A stretch of 47,513 nt of DNA from Chlorobiales bacterium (lineage in GTDB: Bacteria; Bacteroidota; Chlorobiia; Chlorobiales; Chlorobiaceae). The stretch is from assembly GCA_026390855.1 (NCBI GenBank), contig JAPLFE010000111.1, forward strand, positions 1 to 47,513. Direction: 5' to 3'. Under the pieces are notes generated by a model. That model did no database searches, was not told the DNA's origin, and saw only the letters and a list, made by a program, of their open reading frames with translations. Below, piece after piece: positions 27,457-37,123 of this stretch (positions within the stretch are counted from its first letter, which is position 1; the number at the start of each line of letters is the position of its first letter). Both the position numbers and the translations under genes were made by a program.

Positions 27457-28267
27457 TGGATTTTCCTGAAATATGCAGTATGCAAGATTAAACAGAATAA
27501 AGCGTCCAAACACAGCAACTCTACTATGATATTGGTAACTTACAATTTTATATTTGGTTATGGAAAGTATTCCTTACAAAATCCACTTCAACACAAGGAG
27601 GGATGTAGTGGCGGTGGAAGTGAAAATATATCATTCGGAGTACTTTTTATAGCTATCTTAGTAAGGTAATTTAGTATGATGAAATCGTGGCAAATAGTTT
27701 TAGAGAGAGATTTCTACCATAGCCCTTTAGAAGATTTTACATGAAGAGTTGAACATTAAAATTCAAGTGCTCCAGGTTTTTGTTAGAAATTTTCATCGCT
27801 ATTATGTTTTCGGGTAAGGATTGTTTTGATGTGATAGGAAAATATCATAATAGTACAATATATTCCAAGATGATTCCCAAATGGCGCATTATTTACTTAC
27901 CAATGAGCGTGCGTGATGCTTTGTTTTTATTCAATCTACTAGTGTGTCGTGTCATACATATTCTGACGGATATAAGTATCAATAAGATCTGCTTTTTAGT
28001 AACAAAGTTCAATTCTTATAGGTGGTTAGTACGGACTTACCAAAATTAATTCTATAACTTTACATAAGTGATATAACACCAAGATGGCTTGATAATTTAA
28101 GGCGAGTGAGTCATGAGTTAGAGTAAAGCTTTTGAGGGGTTTTAGGAATAGATCGTACTGTGCTAAGTAAGTTTTTTACCGATCCCATGAAAATAGGGAA
28201 GCTTATATTGAAGTCACTGATATACTAGATTATTTTCTTCAAATTTATTAAAAAATGTGATAGCAGC
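27457..28267. other. About 800 bp of AT-rich DNA with no convincing gene, possibly decayed coding sequence
   Basis: The base composition drops clearly. An 89-codon plus-strand frame at 27780-28049 (MLEIFIAIMFSGKDCF at the start, a hydrophobic middle) matches nothing I know. Further on, protein-like fragments appear in shifting frames: PRWLDNLRRVSHELE near 28080-28125, and at 28183-28251 SHENREAYIEVTDILDYFLQ followed closely by a stop. This looks like a broken gene, perhaps glycan-related given its neighbours, but that is a guess. No RNA or terminator is evident. Confidence 0.4.
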
Positions 28268-29467
28268 ATGAAAAAAAACATTGGTATGCGATTACAAAAT
28301 AAGCATTTAATTGTTATTCCTTCTGTTCCTGTTTGGAGAAATGATAATATACTTTCTTTTGATCGTAAATTTTACGATGGAATGGTATTGTATACTCAAA
28401 AGTGGCCAGGAATTATAAGCTGTATAATATCTACGAGTAGATCATCTTTTTCCGATTTCGGAGTTATCAGTAAAACAAAAGAAGAGCTTCCGTTTAAATG
28501 CACTGTTTTAGATTTCGATGAAACAGTTACTGTCGATCATTTAACCGGTGCATCTATTGTTTTTGCTTCTGCTGATGCAAATAATCAACTTTACATAAGC
28601 GATTTATGTAGAAAAAGTAAAATTAAGTGTGTCTACGCTATTGAATATATACCTGAAACGCGATACCAAATAACATTATTAACTACACATAACCCTTTTG
28701 TGATATTGCGAAGGTTTATATATATCTGGCAGCAGGAAAAAAAGAGAATTTCAGCATTCAGTATTTCAGATGGAATTCAGTCTAATGGTACTCCTGCATA
28801 TTATGAGTATAAAAAATTTAAAAATAAGCTATTATATTTCGATACTCGTGTTTATAAAGCTAATTTTATCACTGATAATGAATTAGAATACAGGCTTAAG
28901 GAGTTGTCTACAAACAAGCCCCTGCGCCTTGCCTTTTCTGGACGATTAATTCGAATGAAAGGAGCTGATCATCTTGTAAAGCTCGCATTACTATTAAAAC
29001 AAAGAAAAGTTCCGTATAAATTCTATATGTATGGCGCTGGTGAGTTGAAAGATGAAATGATTGCATACATTCAAAAGCATCAACTTGAAGACAATGTATT
29101 CCTGCCCGGTCCTGTTGATTTTTATAATCAACTCCTTCCAGATTTAAAAAAGAATATTGATTTGTTTATTTGCCTTCATAGACAAAGTGACCCCTCTTGT
29201 ACTTATTTAGAAACACTGTCTTGTGGAGTTCCAATTGTAGGTTATAAAAACAAAGCATTTTCCGGGTTATTGTCACTGGCAGATATTGGATGGGGTGCTG
29301 AAATTAATGATTTGAAAAAAATTGCAGACACTATTGAGCGGCTTAATGAAAACAGAACTCAACTTTTTGCAAAGTCAAGAAGCGCTGTTGAATTTGCGCG
29401 CCCTAACGATTTCGAAACAACGTTTCAAAATAGAATTAATCATTTGCTGTCAATACTTGAATCATAG
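28268..29467 (+). CDS. GT4-type glycosyltransferase
   Basis: This 399-residue cytoplasmic or membrane-associated glycosyltransferase has a GT-B fold. The C-terminal Rossmann half is clear: LAFSGRLIRMKGADHLVKLA, FYMYGAGELKDEM, VFLPGPVDFYNQLL and the donor-binding DPSCTYLETLSCGVPIVG. The N-terminal acceptor half (about 1-210) is poorly conserved, as usual. It likely adds a sugar to a surface glycan; donor and acceptor are unknown. The codon usage is strongly AT-biased compared with the genes around, suggesting transfer from another organism. It is followed after 53 bp by a GT61 gene with the same bias. Confidence 0.85.
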   Translation: MKKNIGMRLQNKHLIVIPSVPVWRNDNILSFDRKFYDGMVLYTQKWPGIISCIISTSRSSFSDFGVISKTKEELPFKCTVLDFDETVTVDHLTGASIVFASADANNQLYISDLCRKSKIKCVYAIEYIPETRYQITLLTTHNPFVILRRFIYIWQQEKKRISAFSISDGIQSNGTPAYYEYKKFKNKLLYFDTRVYKANFITDNELEYRLKELSTNKPLRLAFSGRLIRMKGADHLVKLALLLKQRKVPYKFYMYGAGELKDEMIAYIQKHQLEDNVFLPGPVDFYNQLLPDLKKNIDLFICLHRQSDPSCTYLETLSCGVPIVGYKNKAFSGLLSLADIGWGAEINDLKKIADTIERLNENRTQLFAKSRSAVEFARPNDFETTFQNRINHLLSILES

Positions 29468-29520
29468 CTAGAAAAATACCCCTAAAATGCAATTTATCAA
29501 TTCATATACATTTTAGCACC

Positions 29521-30618
29521 ATGAAAAGCACCATTAATTTTTCTGACCGCGCTATTCCTTCTGCAACAGTCTTAGGCCATAAAACATATTTATTGGATGC
29601 ATGGCTGCAAATCCCGGAAAAAATAATTTTGCCTGAAGTAAAAACAACCGGTGGTGGATTTGATTTGGAAATAATCAACGGTTCGACTAATGATTTAGAC
29701 TACTTTAGACCAAAAAGAAACCCGTTGAAATTTCTGAAGCGGCAAAATACAACCACTATAGAGAAGAAGGTTATCTTTGATGCAAGGTATGAAGTTGATA
29801 CAAATATTTCACACTACCTCCTTGACACTCTTACAAGAATATTGATAGCCCGTGATGTACTAAGTCAGAATGGAATGCAAAGTGCTGAAATAGTAGTAAT
29901 ATTAAAAGAGAATTCTAGCGAGCTTGCAAGAAACTTCTTTAAAACACTCAATTATCAAACGATAGAAACCGAGTCAAACATTCAGGGTTTAATTGTTAAG
30001 CATAAAATTCGCCCAGCAAAATCAACTGTTGACAACTATATATCTTATGAGGATTTTGGTTTCTTTGATACAACGAAATATGCATTCGAAAATATTCTGA
30101 AATTCAGGCCGGCATATAATTCTCAGTATGGAGAAAAGATATTTATAAGTAGAAAAAATTCAAGAACAATAGAAAATGAAAATGAAATTGAAAAAATATT
30201 ATCGGAACATGGGTATAAAAAAGTCTATTTCGAGGAGGGAAAGCTATCTCTTGAAGAGCAATGGGGGATAGTTGCTGAAGCGAAGGAGATAGTTGCAATT
30301 CATGGAGCCGCATTGTCATCGTTAATATTTAATCACACAAAAAATTTTGATAACGGTAATTGTAACCCTTCCAGAACAAAGCTTGTCGAGATTTTCGGCC
30401 CGGGGTTTTTTAATGGTTATTTTAGGTCATTAGCCAACACCTTTGGTATAAACTGGATTGGAGTTAGAGGACAAATAACACCTGAAGTTGTTAAGGATAT
30501 GGATTTTATGGAAAACGGAAATCCTCCCGGACATACTCATCAGGCAGCCTCTTTTACTGTTGATCCGTTCTCGATTCATCGGGCGTTAGAGCTGATGGCC
30601 AGTGAGGATTCGATATGA
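29521..30618 (+). CDS. GT61-family (DUF563) glycosyltransferase
   Basis: The 365-residue protein has the family's C-terminal signature: KIFISRKNSRTIENENEI, then KKVYFEEGKLSLEEQWGIV and AKEIVAIHGAALSSLIF, where the HGA segment belongs to the active-site region. GT61 enzymes transfer xylose, GlcNAc or related sugars; in bacteria they appear in surface polysaccharide loci. It is AT-rich like its upstream neighbour and probably in the same transcript. The 184 bp that follow, up to the convergent GT25 gene, show no gene. Confidence 0.8.
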   Translation: MKSTINFSDRAIPSATVLGHKTYLLDAWLQIPEKIILPEVKTTGGGFDLEIINGSTNDLDYFRPKRNPLKFLKRQNTTTIEKKVIFDARYEVDTNISHYLLDTLTRILIARDVLSQNGMQSAEIVVILKENSSELARNFFKTLNYQTIETESNIQGLIVKHKIRPAKSTVDNYISYEDFGFFDTTKYAFENILKFRPAYNSQYGEKIFISRKNSRTIENENEIEKILSEHGYKKVYFEEGKLSLEEQWGIVAEAKEIVAIHGAALSSLIFNHTKNFDNGNCNPSRTKLVEIFGPGFFNGYFRSLANTFGINWIGVRGQITPEVVKDMDFMENGNPPGHTHQAASFTVDPFSIHRALELMASEDSI

Positions 30619-30802
30619 GTTTCATGCAGCGGAGGTTACTGTATTTACTCACTGGGCAGGTAAGATAAAAACTTGCTAAGGCTGATGGAGATTTGCAATG
30701 TTCGACTCACGCTGGTCCTGAACTCTGCCGAAAACTCTTATGGAAAGGTAATTCGAGCTCTTCCAATACCTTGATGTAATTTGTTGATGATTGAATGATA
30801 TC

Positions 30803-31522
30803 TTAGCGTATTGATCGTTTTATGGCATTTTTCAGGTTCCGGATTTCTGCGATCAATGGTCTTGAAAATGCCCATTTATCCCATAAGGATGATGGAAATA
30901 CATCCGTGCGGGAACTTCTTTGATAACCGAGACTGGGAACAATAAGGAAGGTGTTGATGTCATGATTCTGCATGCGGAATGTGGTTAGTGCACCATCGTA
31001 GTACATCGGGCCTCCATCAGGATGTCCTGGAGGTCGCTCTAGAACTTGTTCTAAAAACTCAATAAATCTATCAAAAATGATACCGTTTACAGCATAAAAA
31101 TGTTTAAGGCGTAAGGGCTCGGTTATTAATTCGAGTCTGTTCTCAGAAGAAAAATCTGATTTATATTCATGGCCGAGGTATAATAATCCCCATGTTACGT
31201 GCTTGAGCTCTTCTAATGCTTCTGCAGCAATAGTATTGATATCAGATACAAATGCAATATCGTCCTCCATTATAAGGATATTCGCAAGGTTATCGTGCTT
31301 GGCTTTTTTAATGGCATTCATGTGGCTTAAAAAGCAGCCTCTCACACCTGAACCGGGAAATCCTGCAGCTGATTCTGGCCGGATGGCACTGAAAAAATCA
31401 ACCTTTTTATTTTCAAATTGCCATCCTGCCCGGTCGAATTCATTTCTGGTTTCAACTCTCCTGTCCGCTCGTTCTGGCAGGTTGATAATAGAAGTCCTGT
31501 CGAAATAATCAATAATTGTCAT
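30803..31522 (-). CDS. GT25-family glycosyltransferase (LPS-type)
   Basis: The 239-residue protein starts with the GT25 hallmark SIINLPERADRRVETRNEFD, followed by GVRGCFLSHMNAIKKA and the acidic metal/nucleotide-sugar site ILIMEDDIAF. Later parts (GPMYYDGALTTF) also fit. GT25 enzymes add galactose or glucose to lipooligosaccharide or related glycans. It is the last gene of the leftward polysaccharide locus, 44 bp after the membrane GT2. Confidence 0.87.
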   Translation of the reverse strand: MTIIDYFDRTSIINLPERADRRVETRNEFDRAGWQFENKKVDFFSAIRPESAAGFPGSGVRGCFLSHMNAIKKAKHDNLANILIMEDDIAFVSDINTIAAEALEELKHVTWGLLYLGHEYKSDFSSENRLELITEPLRLKHFYAVNGIIFDRFIEFLEQVLERPPGHPDGGPMYYDGALTTFRMQNHDINTFLIVPSLGYQRSSRTDVFPSSLWDKWAFSRPLIAEIRNLKNAIKRSIR

Positions 31523-31566
31523 GATAGTTCTATTTAATCACGTTGTGATACTGGAACTTATCTCGT

Positions 31567-32760
31567 TTAACGCTGTCGAGTGGATTCTCGTTCGGTTCTG
31601 ACCCAGGCGGTTCCCTTCTTTTTTAGCAGCATCGCAGCATAGAGTGGAATTTTCCACAAGATATAGAGCGGAGCGGCAGCGAGATAAAGCCAGGTTGATA
31701 AGGGGGCTCTGCGTTGAATTTGCCCGGATATAACGTAGAATATAAGAATCAGCCAGAATGATGCCGCCAGGATAAGCCATGCACCTTTCAGGAGTAGAAA
31801 TGTGCATGCTGTGGCAAGGCTGAAAAGCATGACCAGCAGAGAAAGCGGGGGAGTTGCCAGTTCGGCGAGCGCATAAAGGTAGCGGGTATTTCCTGTTTTT
31901 GAAAAAAGCTTGAGGAGAGGCATTGTCATTCTTCTCACGAGCATAAAACGCCCGCCTTCCCAGCGGTTCCTCTGACTGGTGGCGCTTTTTCCAGACGTAA
32001 CCATTTCGCTGCGAATAACGGCATCGGGATTGTAGCTTACAGTTATACCGTCTACAAGGAGCTGCAGCGTGAACTCCATATCTTCGACCACTGAGTGGCA
32101 GGGCCATCCATATCGCTTGAGAAGTTCAGTTTTGAAAGCCATACCGTTGCCTTTCAGGACGGCTGTTCCTGATAACATTACTGAGCCGGCCATGCGCAAA
32201 TGGCAGAATACGTTGAAGGCGGCATCGCTGAGGGCAGGTCGCCAGCCGGCATCAGGGTTACTGACACTGTTGAATGCCTGAACGACTTGAATTTTTGAAT
32301 TACTGAGAGATGCGCTTATTTCTCGAAGGAAGTTTTTGTCAGGCGATACATCAGCATCGATAATGGTGATCACTTCAGTATGACGATAGATGTCAAGATG
32401 GTTTTTCAAAAACCAGTCGAGAGCCTGACCCTTGCCTCTGTTGACGTTATCAAAACGTTCAAAAACGAGAGCCCCGGCCTGGCGGGCTTTTTCAGCGGTT
32501 TGGTCTGAACAATTGTCGGCAATAACATAGACATTAAGCAGGTTGTTCGGGTAATCGCATGCAAGGACCCCCTCAATGGTGTGTACAATACCATCTTCTT
32601 CATTATGAGCAGGAACAAGTACGCCGATATGGAGAAACCGGTTCTCAGCAACAGCTTCTTTTCGGAAAAGATATGCCGCAACCGTACACAGCAGAAGATA
32701 TCCTGCAGGCAGGGCCAGCGTGATGAGCAGGCATTTTACAGCGATTTCAGCAATGATCAT
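31567..32760 (-). CDS. Membrane-embedded GT2 glycosyltransferase (cellulose-synthase-like)
   Basis: The processive-type GT2 enzyme has an N-terminal membrane helix, a cytosolic GT-A domain (VPAHNEEDGI, IIDADVSPD as the DxD site, VVEDMEFTLQL as the catalytic ED, and QRNRWEGG corresponding to QxxRW), and two to three C-terminal membrane segments. QxxRW with the membrane frame suggests synthesis and extrusion of a short or repeating glycan. The ATG at 32760 overlaps the upstream GT4 stop as ATGA and has GAGGA 12 bp upstream. An ATG at 32772 would adjoin that GAGGA directly. The product is 397 residues. Confidence 0.88.
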   Translation of the reverse strand: MIIAEIAVKCLLITLALPAGYLLLCTVAAYLFRKEAVAENRFLHIGVLVPAHNEEDGIVHTIEGVLACDYPNNLLNVYVIADNCSDQTAEKARQAGALVFERFDNVNRGKGQALDWFLKNHLDIYRHTEVITIIDADVSPDKNFLREISASLSNSKIQVVQAFNSVSNPDAGWRPALSDAAFNVFCHLRMAGSVMLSGTAVLKGNGMAFKTELLKRYGWPCHSVVEDMEFTLQLLVDGITVSYNPDAVIRSEMVTSGKSATSQRNRWEGGRFMLVRRMTMPLLKLFSKTGNTRYLYALAELATPPLSLLVMLFSLATACTFLLLKGAWLILAASFWLILIFYVISGQIQRRAPLSTWLYLAAAPLYILWKIPLYAAMLLKKKGTAWVRTERESTRQR

Positions 32761-33977
32761 GACGTTTGACATTCCTCTTTGAAAAGTTTGACCATCTGCA
32801 GGTTGTTGATATGCTGACTATAGAGAGAAATTACTTTTTCCCGCCCGGCCAGCCCGAATTTACGTCGCAATGAAGAGTCGACAAGGAGTTTTCGTATCTG
32901 ATTGGCGAGATCTTCAGCATCCCCTGGAGTAGCAAGTAGTCCGTCATGTTCGTGATCAATCAACTCAGGGATCCCTGTTATTCTCGTTGAAATGACAGGG
33001 ATCTCTTTAGCCATGGCTTCCATCAGCACAACAGGGACCCCTTCAGCAAAACTTGCAAGAACAAAGAGATCCGTCTTGTCATAATACTCACGCACGGTAT
33101 TCTGCCCGAGAACCCCGGTGAAGGTTACGATGTCATTCAGCTCTTTACTTGTTGCAAACTCTTTAAGCGACTTACTGTCAGGGCCTTCTCCAATGATAGT
33201 GACCTGAAACCGAAGGCCCTCCTGCTTAAGAAACCGACAGGCTTCGAGCAGGATATGCTGCCCTTTAGCAGGGACCAGCCTGCCGACACAAAGTATGTTT
33301 GGTATGGCATTCTGTGGTTCTTTTCTTACAGAGTAAAGGTCAGGATTGACCCCGCAGCGGACAATGTGCAGTTTCTTCCAGGCTGAGAGTTCACTGATAC
33401 GCATGATCTGGCTGCGGCAGTAGTGGCTGATGCAGCGAACAAAGTCAGCTTCCCGGACTTTTTCCTCAAGCATCGCGGAGTCTACACGGTAAAAGATATC
33501 AGGTCCATGGACAGAGAGACTGTAGCTGATACCGCCATATGTTTTTATGAGCATAGCCACAATGGCGGTAGGGTTTGCGAAATGCTCATGGATATGGGTT
33601 ATGCCCAGCCTGTGCAGCCATTGTAAAAGAATGCCGGCTTCTGCAAAGTAGGCAAGTGCTTTCACCGGGCTTTTTGGTCCTTTCGTCAGGAGTTTGATGG
33701 CTCCTCCCACCATGCGCAGATACCCGGCAGGGCTTTTCTGTAAACAGTGCAGATGCGCCACGATCATCGAGGGTAATGGTTGGGAAAGAACCATAAAGGT
33801 TTTTTCAGCTTCCATTTGTTCATCAGAAGTCATAACCGTGAGGTTAGTGGGCTTGTGAATCGAGGCGGTGTGGACTGTCATTCCCGCTTTACGGAGCGAT
33901 TCGATCTCCCTGTAAATAAAGGTATGGGATATGGCAGGGTACTCGCTGCAGAGATAGGCAATCGGTCTTCTGGTCAT
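32757..33977 (-). CDS. GT4-family glycosyltransferase
   Basis: The 406-residue GT-B enzyme resembles colanic-acid/exopolysaccharide transferases of the WcaL type. It begins IAYLCSEYPAISHTFIYREI, has IHEHFANPTAIVAML in the acceptor half, and ILCVGRLVPAKGQHILLEA, VTFTGVLGQNTVREYY and ASFAEGVPVVLMEAMAKE (donor-binding E-x7-E type) in the C-terminal half. It is translationally coupled at both ends: its ATG overlaps the upstream GT2 stop by 4 nt and its stop overlaps the next ATG. It therefore belongs to a tightly linked trio of glycosyltransferases. Confidence 0.9.
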   Translation of the reverse strand: MTRRPIAYLCSEYPAISHTFIYREIESLRKAGMTVHTASIHKPTNLTVMTSDEQMEAEKTFMVLSQPLPSMIVAHLHCLQKSPAGYLRMVGGAIKLLTKGPKSPVKALAYFAEAGILLQWLHRLGITHIHEHFANPTAIVAMLIKTYGGISYSLSVHGPDIFYRVDSAMLEEKVREADFVRCISHYCRSQIMRISELSAWKKLHIVRCGVNPDLYSVRKEPQNAIPNILCVGRLVPAKGQHILLEACRFLKQEGLRFQVTIIGEGPDSKSLKEFATSKELNDIVTFTGVLGQNTVREYYDKTDLFVLASFAEGVPVVLMEAMAKEIPVISTRITGIPELIDHEHDGLLATPGDAEDLANQIRKLLVDSSLRRKFGLAGREKVISLYSQHINNLQMVKLFKEECQTS

Positions 33978-35062
33978 GTTCCGGGGGTTGAAAGTCCAGT
34001 TTTAAGAGTGCTGCGCTTATTTTTAAGTGGCTTGTTGGATAATGTACCGAAATAAAAACGTATAATTCCGAAGAGTTGAGGTACTACCACAAGTGAGCAG
34101 TGCCATGCGTATTTTTTTGCATCTGCTTTTGTCAGGTTGTTCTCGCGCATGAATTTTTCAATTCTGAACAGACGGGGCGAAAGCAGCATGGTACTTCCTG
34201 CTATGATACTCATCACAGAACCGGCAAATCCGAGGTAGTTGAGCTGAAGGATGAACAGAAATATTCCTGCAATTAAAAATATGAAAAATCCTCCTCCCTT
34301 AAGCATAATCCTGCGCAGATCAGCTTTCCAGAAATTGCTTCCAGTACTTGCAACCCTGCTTTGTACCGCAGCAAAACCATACCCTGAACGAAAAGAGCGT
34401 TTCAAATACTGGCTTGTTTTAAGCATAGCCAGATCATGACTGGTCATGAGAGCATCGAGCATGAGGATTTTCCAGCCAATCCGGGTTATTCGCCAGCTGA
34501 GTTCAGGGTCTTCCCCCCCTACAAGTTCTTCGTCATAGCCTCCGGTTGTTTCAAGCGCGGAGCGACGGATCAGAACATCACCACCAAAACTGTCGCATTC
34601 ACCGGGTTTAGTGTTCCACTCCATGTCCCCGATCCAGTTGAAAAAGGAACGTTCAGGATGCAGTTCTTTTCTGTAACCCCTGATAGCTCCGACAGCAGGG
34701 TTCTTCATGGAATCTATTGCGGTAATCATCCACTCACGGTCAAGGATCGTATCCGAATCAAGAAACTGGACATAAGGCGAGCGGCCTGCCTTCCAGCCGG
34801 CGTTTCTTCCAAGACCGGGAGTTGGGTATTCCGGGTTCAGTTCGATGACGATAACCTCACTGAAGTTGCGGGCAATGGCAACACTCCGGTCTGATGAACC
34901 ACCATCAGAGTAGATAATATGCATCAGCTGCTCGGGATAACTTCCTGAGAGAATTGATCTGATGCAGCGTTCAAGCGTTTTTTCACAGTTGACACCGATA
35001 ATGATAAAATCAATTTCCGGAAGTCCCTGTTGTTTTATAAAGTCTGAGTCCACTTTTATCAT
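33974..35062 (-). CDS. GT2-family glycosyltransferase with C-terminal membrane segments
   Basis: The 362-residue protein has a GT-A domain (IDFIIIGVNCEKTLERCIRS, IIYSDGGSSDRSV, QFLDSDTILD with the metal-binding DxD, and GGYDEELVGGEDPELSWRI) followed by two hydrophobic segments (FFIFLIAGIFLFILQL; SVMSIIAGSTMLL). It likely works at the cytoplasmic face on a lipid-linked acceptor. Its TGA overlaps the following GT4 ATG (ATGA). Upstream is a VanZ-like gene after 64 bp. Confidence 0.9.
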   Translation of the reverse strand: MIKVDSDFIKQQGLPEIDFIIIGVNCEKTLERCIRSILSGSYPEQLMHIIYSDGGSSDRSVAIARNFSEVIVIELNPEYPTPGLGRNAGWKAGRSPYVQFLDSDTILDREWMITAIDSMKNPAVGAIRGYRKELHPERSFFNWIGDMEWNTKPGECDSFGGDVLIRRSALETTGGYDEELVGGEDPELSWRITRIGWKILMLDALMTSHDLAMLKTSQYLKRSFRSGYGFAAVQSRVASTGSNFWKADLRRIMLKGGGFFIFLIAGIFLFILQLNYLGFAGSVMSIIAGSTMLLSPRLFRIEKFMRENNLTKADAKKYAWHCSLVVVPQLFGIIRFYFGTLSNKPLKNKRSTLKTGLSTPGT

Positions 35063-35126
35063 CGACAGGTTGATCTCTTGTTATTTGGTGAGTAATAAGT
35101 GTTCCCTGCGATATCGTTAACTATGT

Positions 35127-35531
35127 TCATGCATCATGAGAGTAGTGACGTTTAAGTCGCACAATAAATCCTGTTGCAATTCCTGCAAGAACTCCTGTAT
35201 TGTTGGCAAGAGCATTGATGGCGTTGAAGTTTTCCACGGTAACCACTATGTGCAGTATTTCAAGAAGATATCCGGCCGGCATCATAGCTATAGAAAGCAG
35301 AAAAGCAGTTTTTCTGCTTTTAAACAGAATCATGGGAATGAATGAGAGAAGGAAGTAAAGTATCAGGTGCAGTAACGTATCAATCAGGATAAAATGGTTG
35401 ACAATTGCTTTCAAGGGCATGAAACTTCCCATAATGAGCAGAAAAAGTACCAGTATCCAGTAGCTCAGGAGTACCCGGTTTGTTTTCCATTCAGCTTTAA
35501 GAAGATTATCCGTTGGAAAAAAGCTTTCCAT
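35127..35531 (-). CDS. Small VanZ-like membrane protein
   Basis: The 134-residue protein has four predicted membrane helices. The polar pattern of the VanZ-like family is visible: a His in DTLLHLILYFLLSFIP, then LLEILHIVVTVENFNAINAL and AN..G near the end. VanZ-like proteins often accompany exopolysaccharide and exosortase loci, where their role is not defined. It sits 21 bp after the Wzy-like gene, so it is probably cotranscribed. I would not infer glycopeptide resistance from it. Confidence 0.7.
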   Translation of the reverse strand: MESFFPTDNLLKAEWKTNRVLLSYWILVLFLLIMGSFMPLKAIVNHFILIDTLLHLILYFLLSFIPMILFKSRKTAFLLSIAMMPAGYLLEILHIVVTVENFNAINALANNTGVLAGIATGFIVRLKRHYSHDA

Positions 35532-35552
35532 GTACTGTAACGTTAAAGTTTT

Positions 35553-36995
35553 TTATCCTATAAACCTTGATGGATTCATGTTTGGCGATGGAATAAACCG
35601 GGTTCCGGATTTTGTCAGGTTTCGCTCCTTTTCTGGTGGAAGCCGATCACCCTCCTTGTCGACTGATACTTTTTTTGAGGGATCCAGAAGCATGCCGATC
35701 AGGGAGCCGCTGCAAAGCATATAAACAGGGTTGATCATGGCATTAAGCAAATTATCGACCATGAAAATACCAAGAAAGACTGCTATAACAGCAGAGATGC
35801 CCCATGTTTTTGTTTTCCAAAGTTCAGGTTTAATGCGTAAAAAAAAGAAGATAAGTGGCCATTGAATGGCGTTAACCATCACAATAAGTCCAAAGATTCC
35901 GTTTGTACCATAGGTGATGATCCACAATCCGTCAGTAATACTGATATCTTTGCCTGTTTCATCGTAAACTCTCGAACGGCCATATCCACCCCACCCGAAA
36001 AAACTGCCTTGCCGTGCTTTTTCAATCAGAATTGTTTCATTGTCAAATCGAAATTGCAGGGATTGAGAGCGATTAGCACTGTAATTTCCGGATACAGCAT
36101 CAGAAAGATTTTTCCCATCCCAGTAGCCGGTTGATCTTGTGATAATATAAAGGTAGGGTACCAACATAAGGATTATCAGAAGAAAAGCGGTTTTTGTTTT
36201 ATTGGAGATATAGAGAACGAGGAGACCGATGAGAAACCATGAAATAGCTGCTACCGAGCGCAGCATGATGGTAGTGAAAATGAGCAGTATTAGAAGGTAT
36301 TTTGATGGTATCTGCCTGATTTGTTTAGGTAATATCCCACAGAAAAACAGCCAGGTACCCAGAAGTGCACCGAGAACCATCCACATCGCGGTCATGAGGC
36401 CGTGATCCATATAGACCATAGGTCTGAATCCACCTCCGTCCCTGAGTGTCTGAAGGAAGTCACTTTGATGAAAACCGTAAGTCAGGCGGTGAAGCTGCGG
36501 GCTCATGATCAATTCATACCAGCAGAAAGGGATATAAACAACTGTCCCGATGAAAATGGTAAGAGCGAGCATATTTATTGAATCGACGTTGTTAAAATAA
36601 ATTCTGCCGATACAGTATGGTATACCCCATCTTACTGTTTGGTACATTGCTTGTGAAAGTCCATCATAAGGGCCGTCACCGTTTGCCATTGAGGAAAAAA
36701 AAGGAGCTGTACACCACAGAAAAATTGGTATATCTGCAGCATTAAAATGGAATTTCGATAGCCGTTCCTTATCGAAGAGATACGTACTGGCAAGAACACT
36801 GAGGCAAATTGCGGCTGTTTTAGTATTCCTCAGTAGAAAAATATCGTAGTTGGCTACTGGAAGGAACATCCAGCCAGCTACAAAAGCTATCGCAGTAGCC
36901 TGACGTGGGTCGAGCTTTTTGAAAAGGGTCATGACCAACGGAGGGAATGCTAGGAAAGCAATCGGAACCAAGATATTTCCGGGAACGCTACCCAC
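35553..36995 (-). CDS. O-antigen/exopolysaccharide polymerase-like (Wzy) membrane protein
   Basis: The 480-residue polytopic membrane protein has about ten to twelve helices and a large extracytoplasmic loop (about 300-370: RFDNETILIEKARQGSFFGW, GGYGRSRVYDETG), the arrangement of Wzy/O-antigen ligase family proteins. It would join glycan repeats on the outer face of the inner membrane. The start is GTG at 36995, supported by AGGAAGGA 9 bp upstream. The tail after about residue 440 is polar and cytoplasmic. Family sequences vary strongly, so polymerase versus ligase cannot be decided. Confidence 0.75.
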   Translation of the reverse strand: MGSVPGNILVPIAFLAFPPLVMTLFKKLDPRQATAIAFVAGWMFLPVANYDIFLLRNTKTAAICLSVLASTYLFDKERLSKFHFNAADIPIFLWCTAPFFSSMANGDGPYDGLSQAMYQTVRWGIPYCIGRIYFNNVDSINMLALTIFIGTVVYIPFCWYELIMSPQLHRLTYGFHQSDFLQTLRDGGGFRPMVYMDHGLMTAMWMVLGALLGTWLFFCGILPKQIRQIPSKYLLILLIFTTIMLRSVAAISWFLIGLLVLYISNKTKTAFLLIILMLVPYLYIITRSTGYWDGKNLSDAVSGNYSANRSQSLQFRFDNETILIEKARQGSFFGWGGYGRSRVYDETGKDISITDGLWIITYGTNGIFGLIVMVNAIQWPLIFFFLRIKPELWKTKTWGISAVIAVFLGIFMVDNLLNAMINPVYMLCSGSLIGMLLDPSKKVSVDKEGDRLPPEKERNLTKSGTRFIPSPNMNPSRFIG

Positions 36996-37123
36996 GGTTA
37001 TCGTTCCTTCCTATTTTCAAATCACAGTTTGATATCATGTTTTGTTCTGGTATTGTTCTTTCTGTCATCACTCTTTTCTCTGTTCAGTTCAGCTCCGTTC
37101 CGTTTTGCTGTGAGTAATTCTCA

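Noticed and set aside
27780-28049. 89-codon plus-strand frame as a real gene
   Set aside because: No recognisable motif and no good ribosome site. The region around it shows broken protein-like fragments, so it is described only as part of a possible decayed stretch.
35127-35531. Glycopeptide (teicoplanin) resistance by VanZ
   Set aside because: VanZ-like proteins are common in polysaccharide loci; no other van genes are present.
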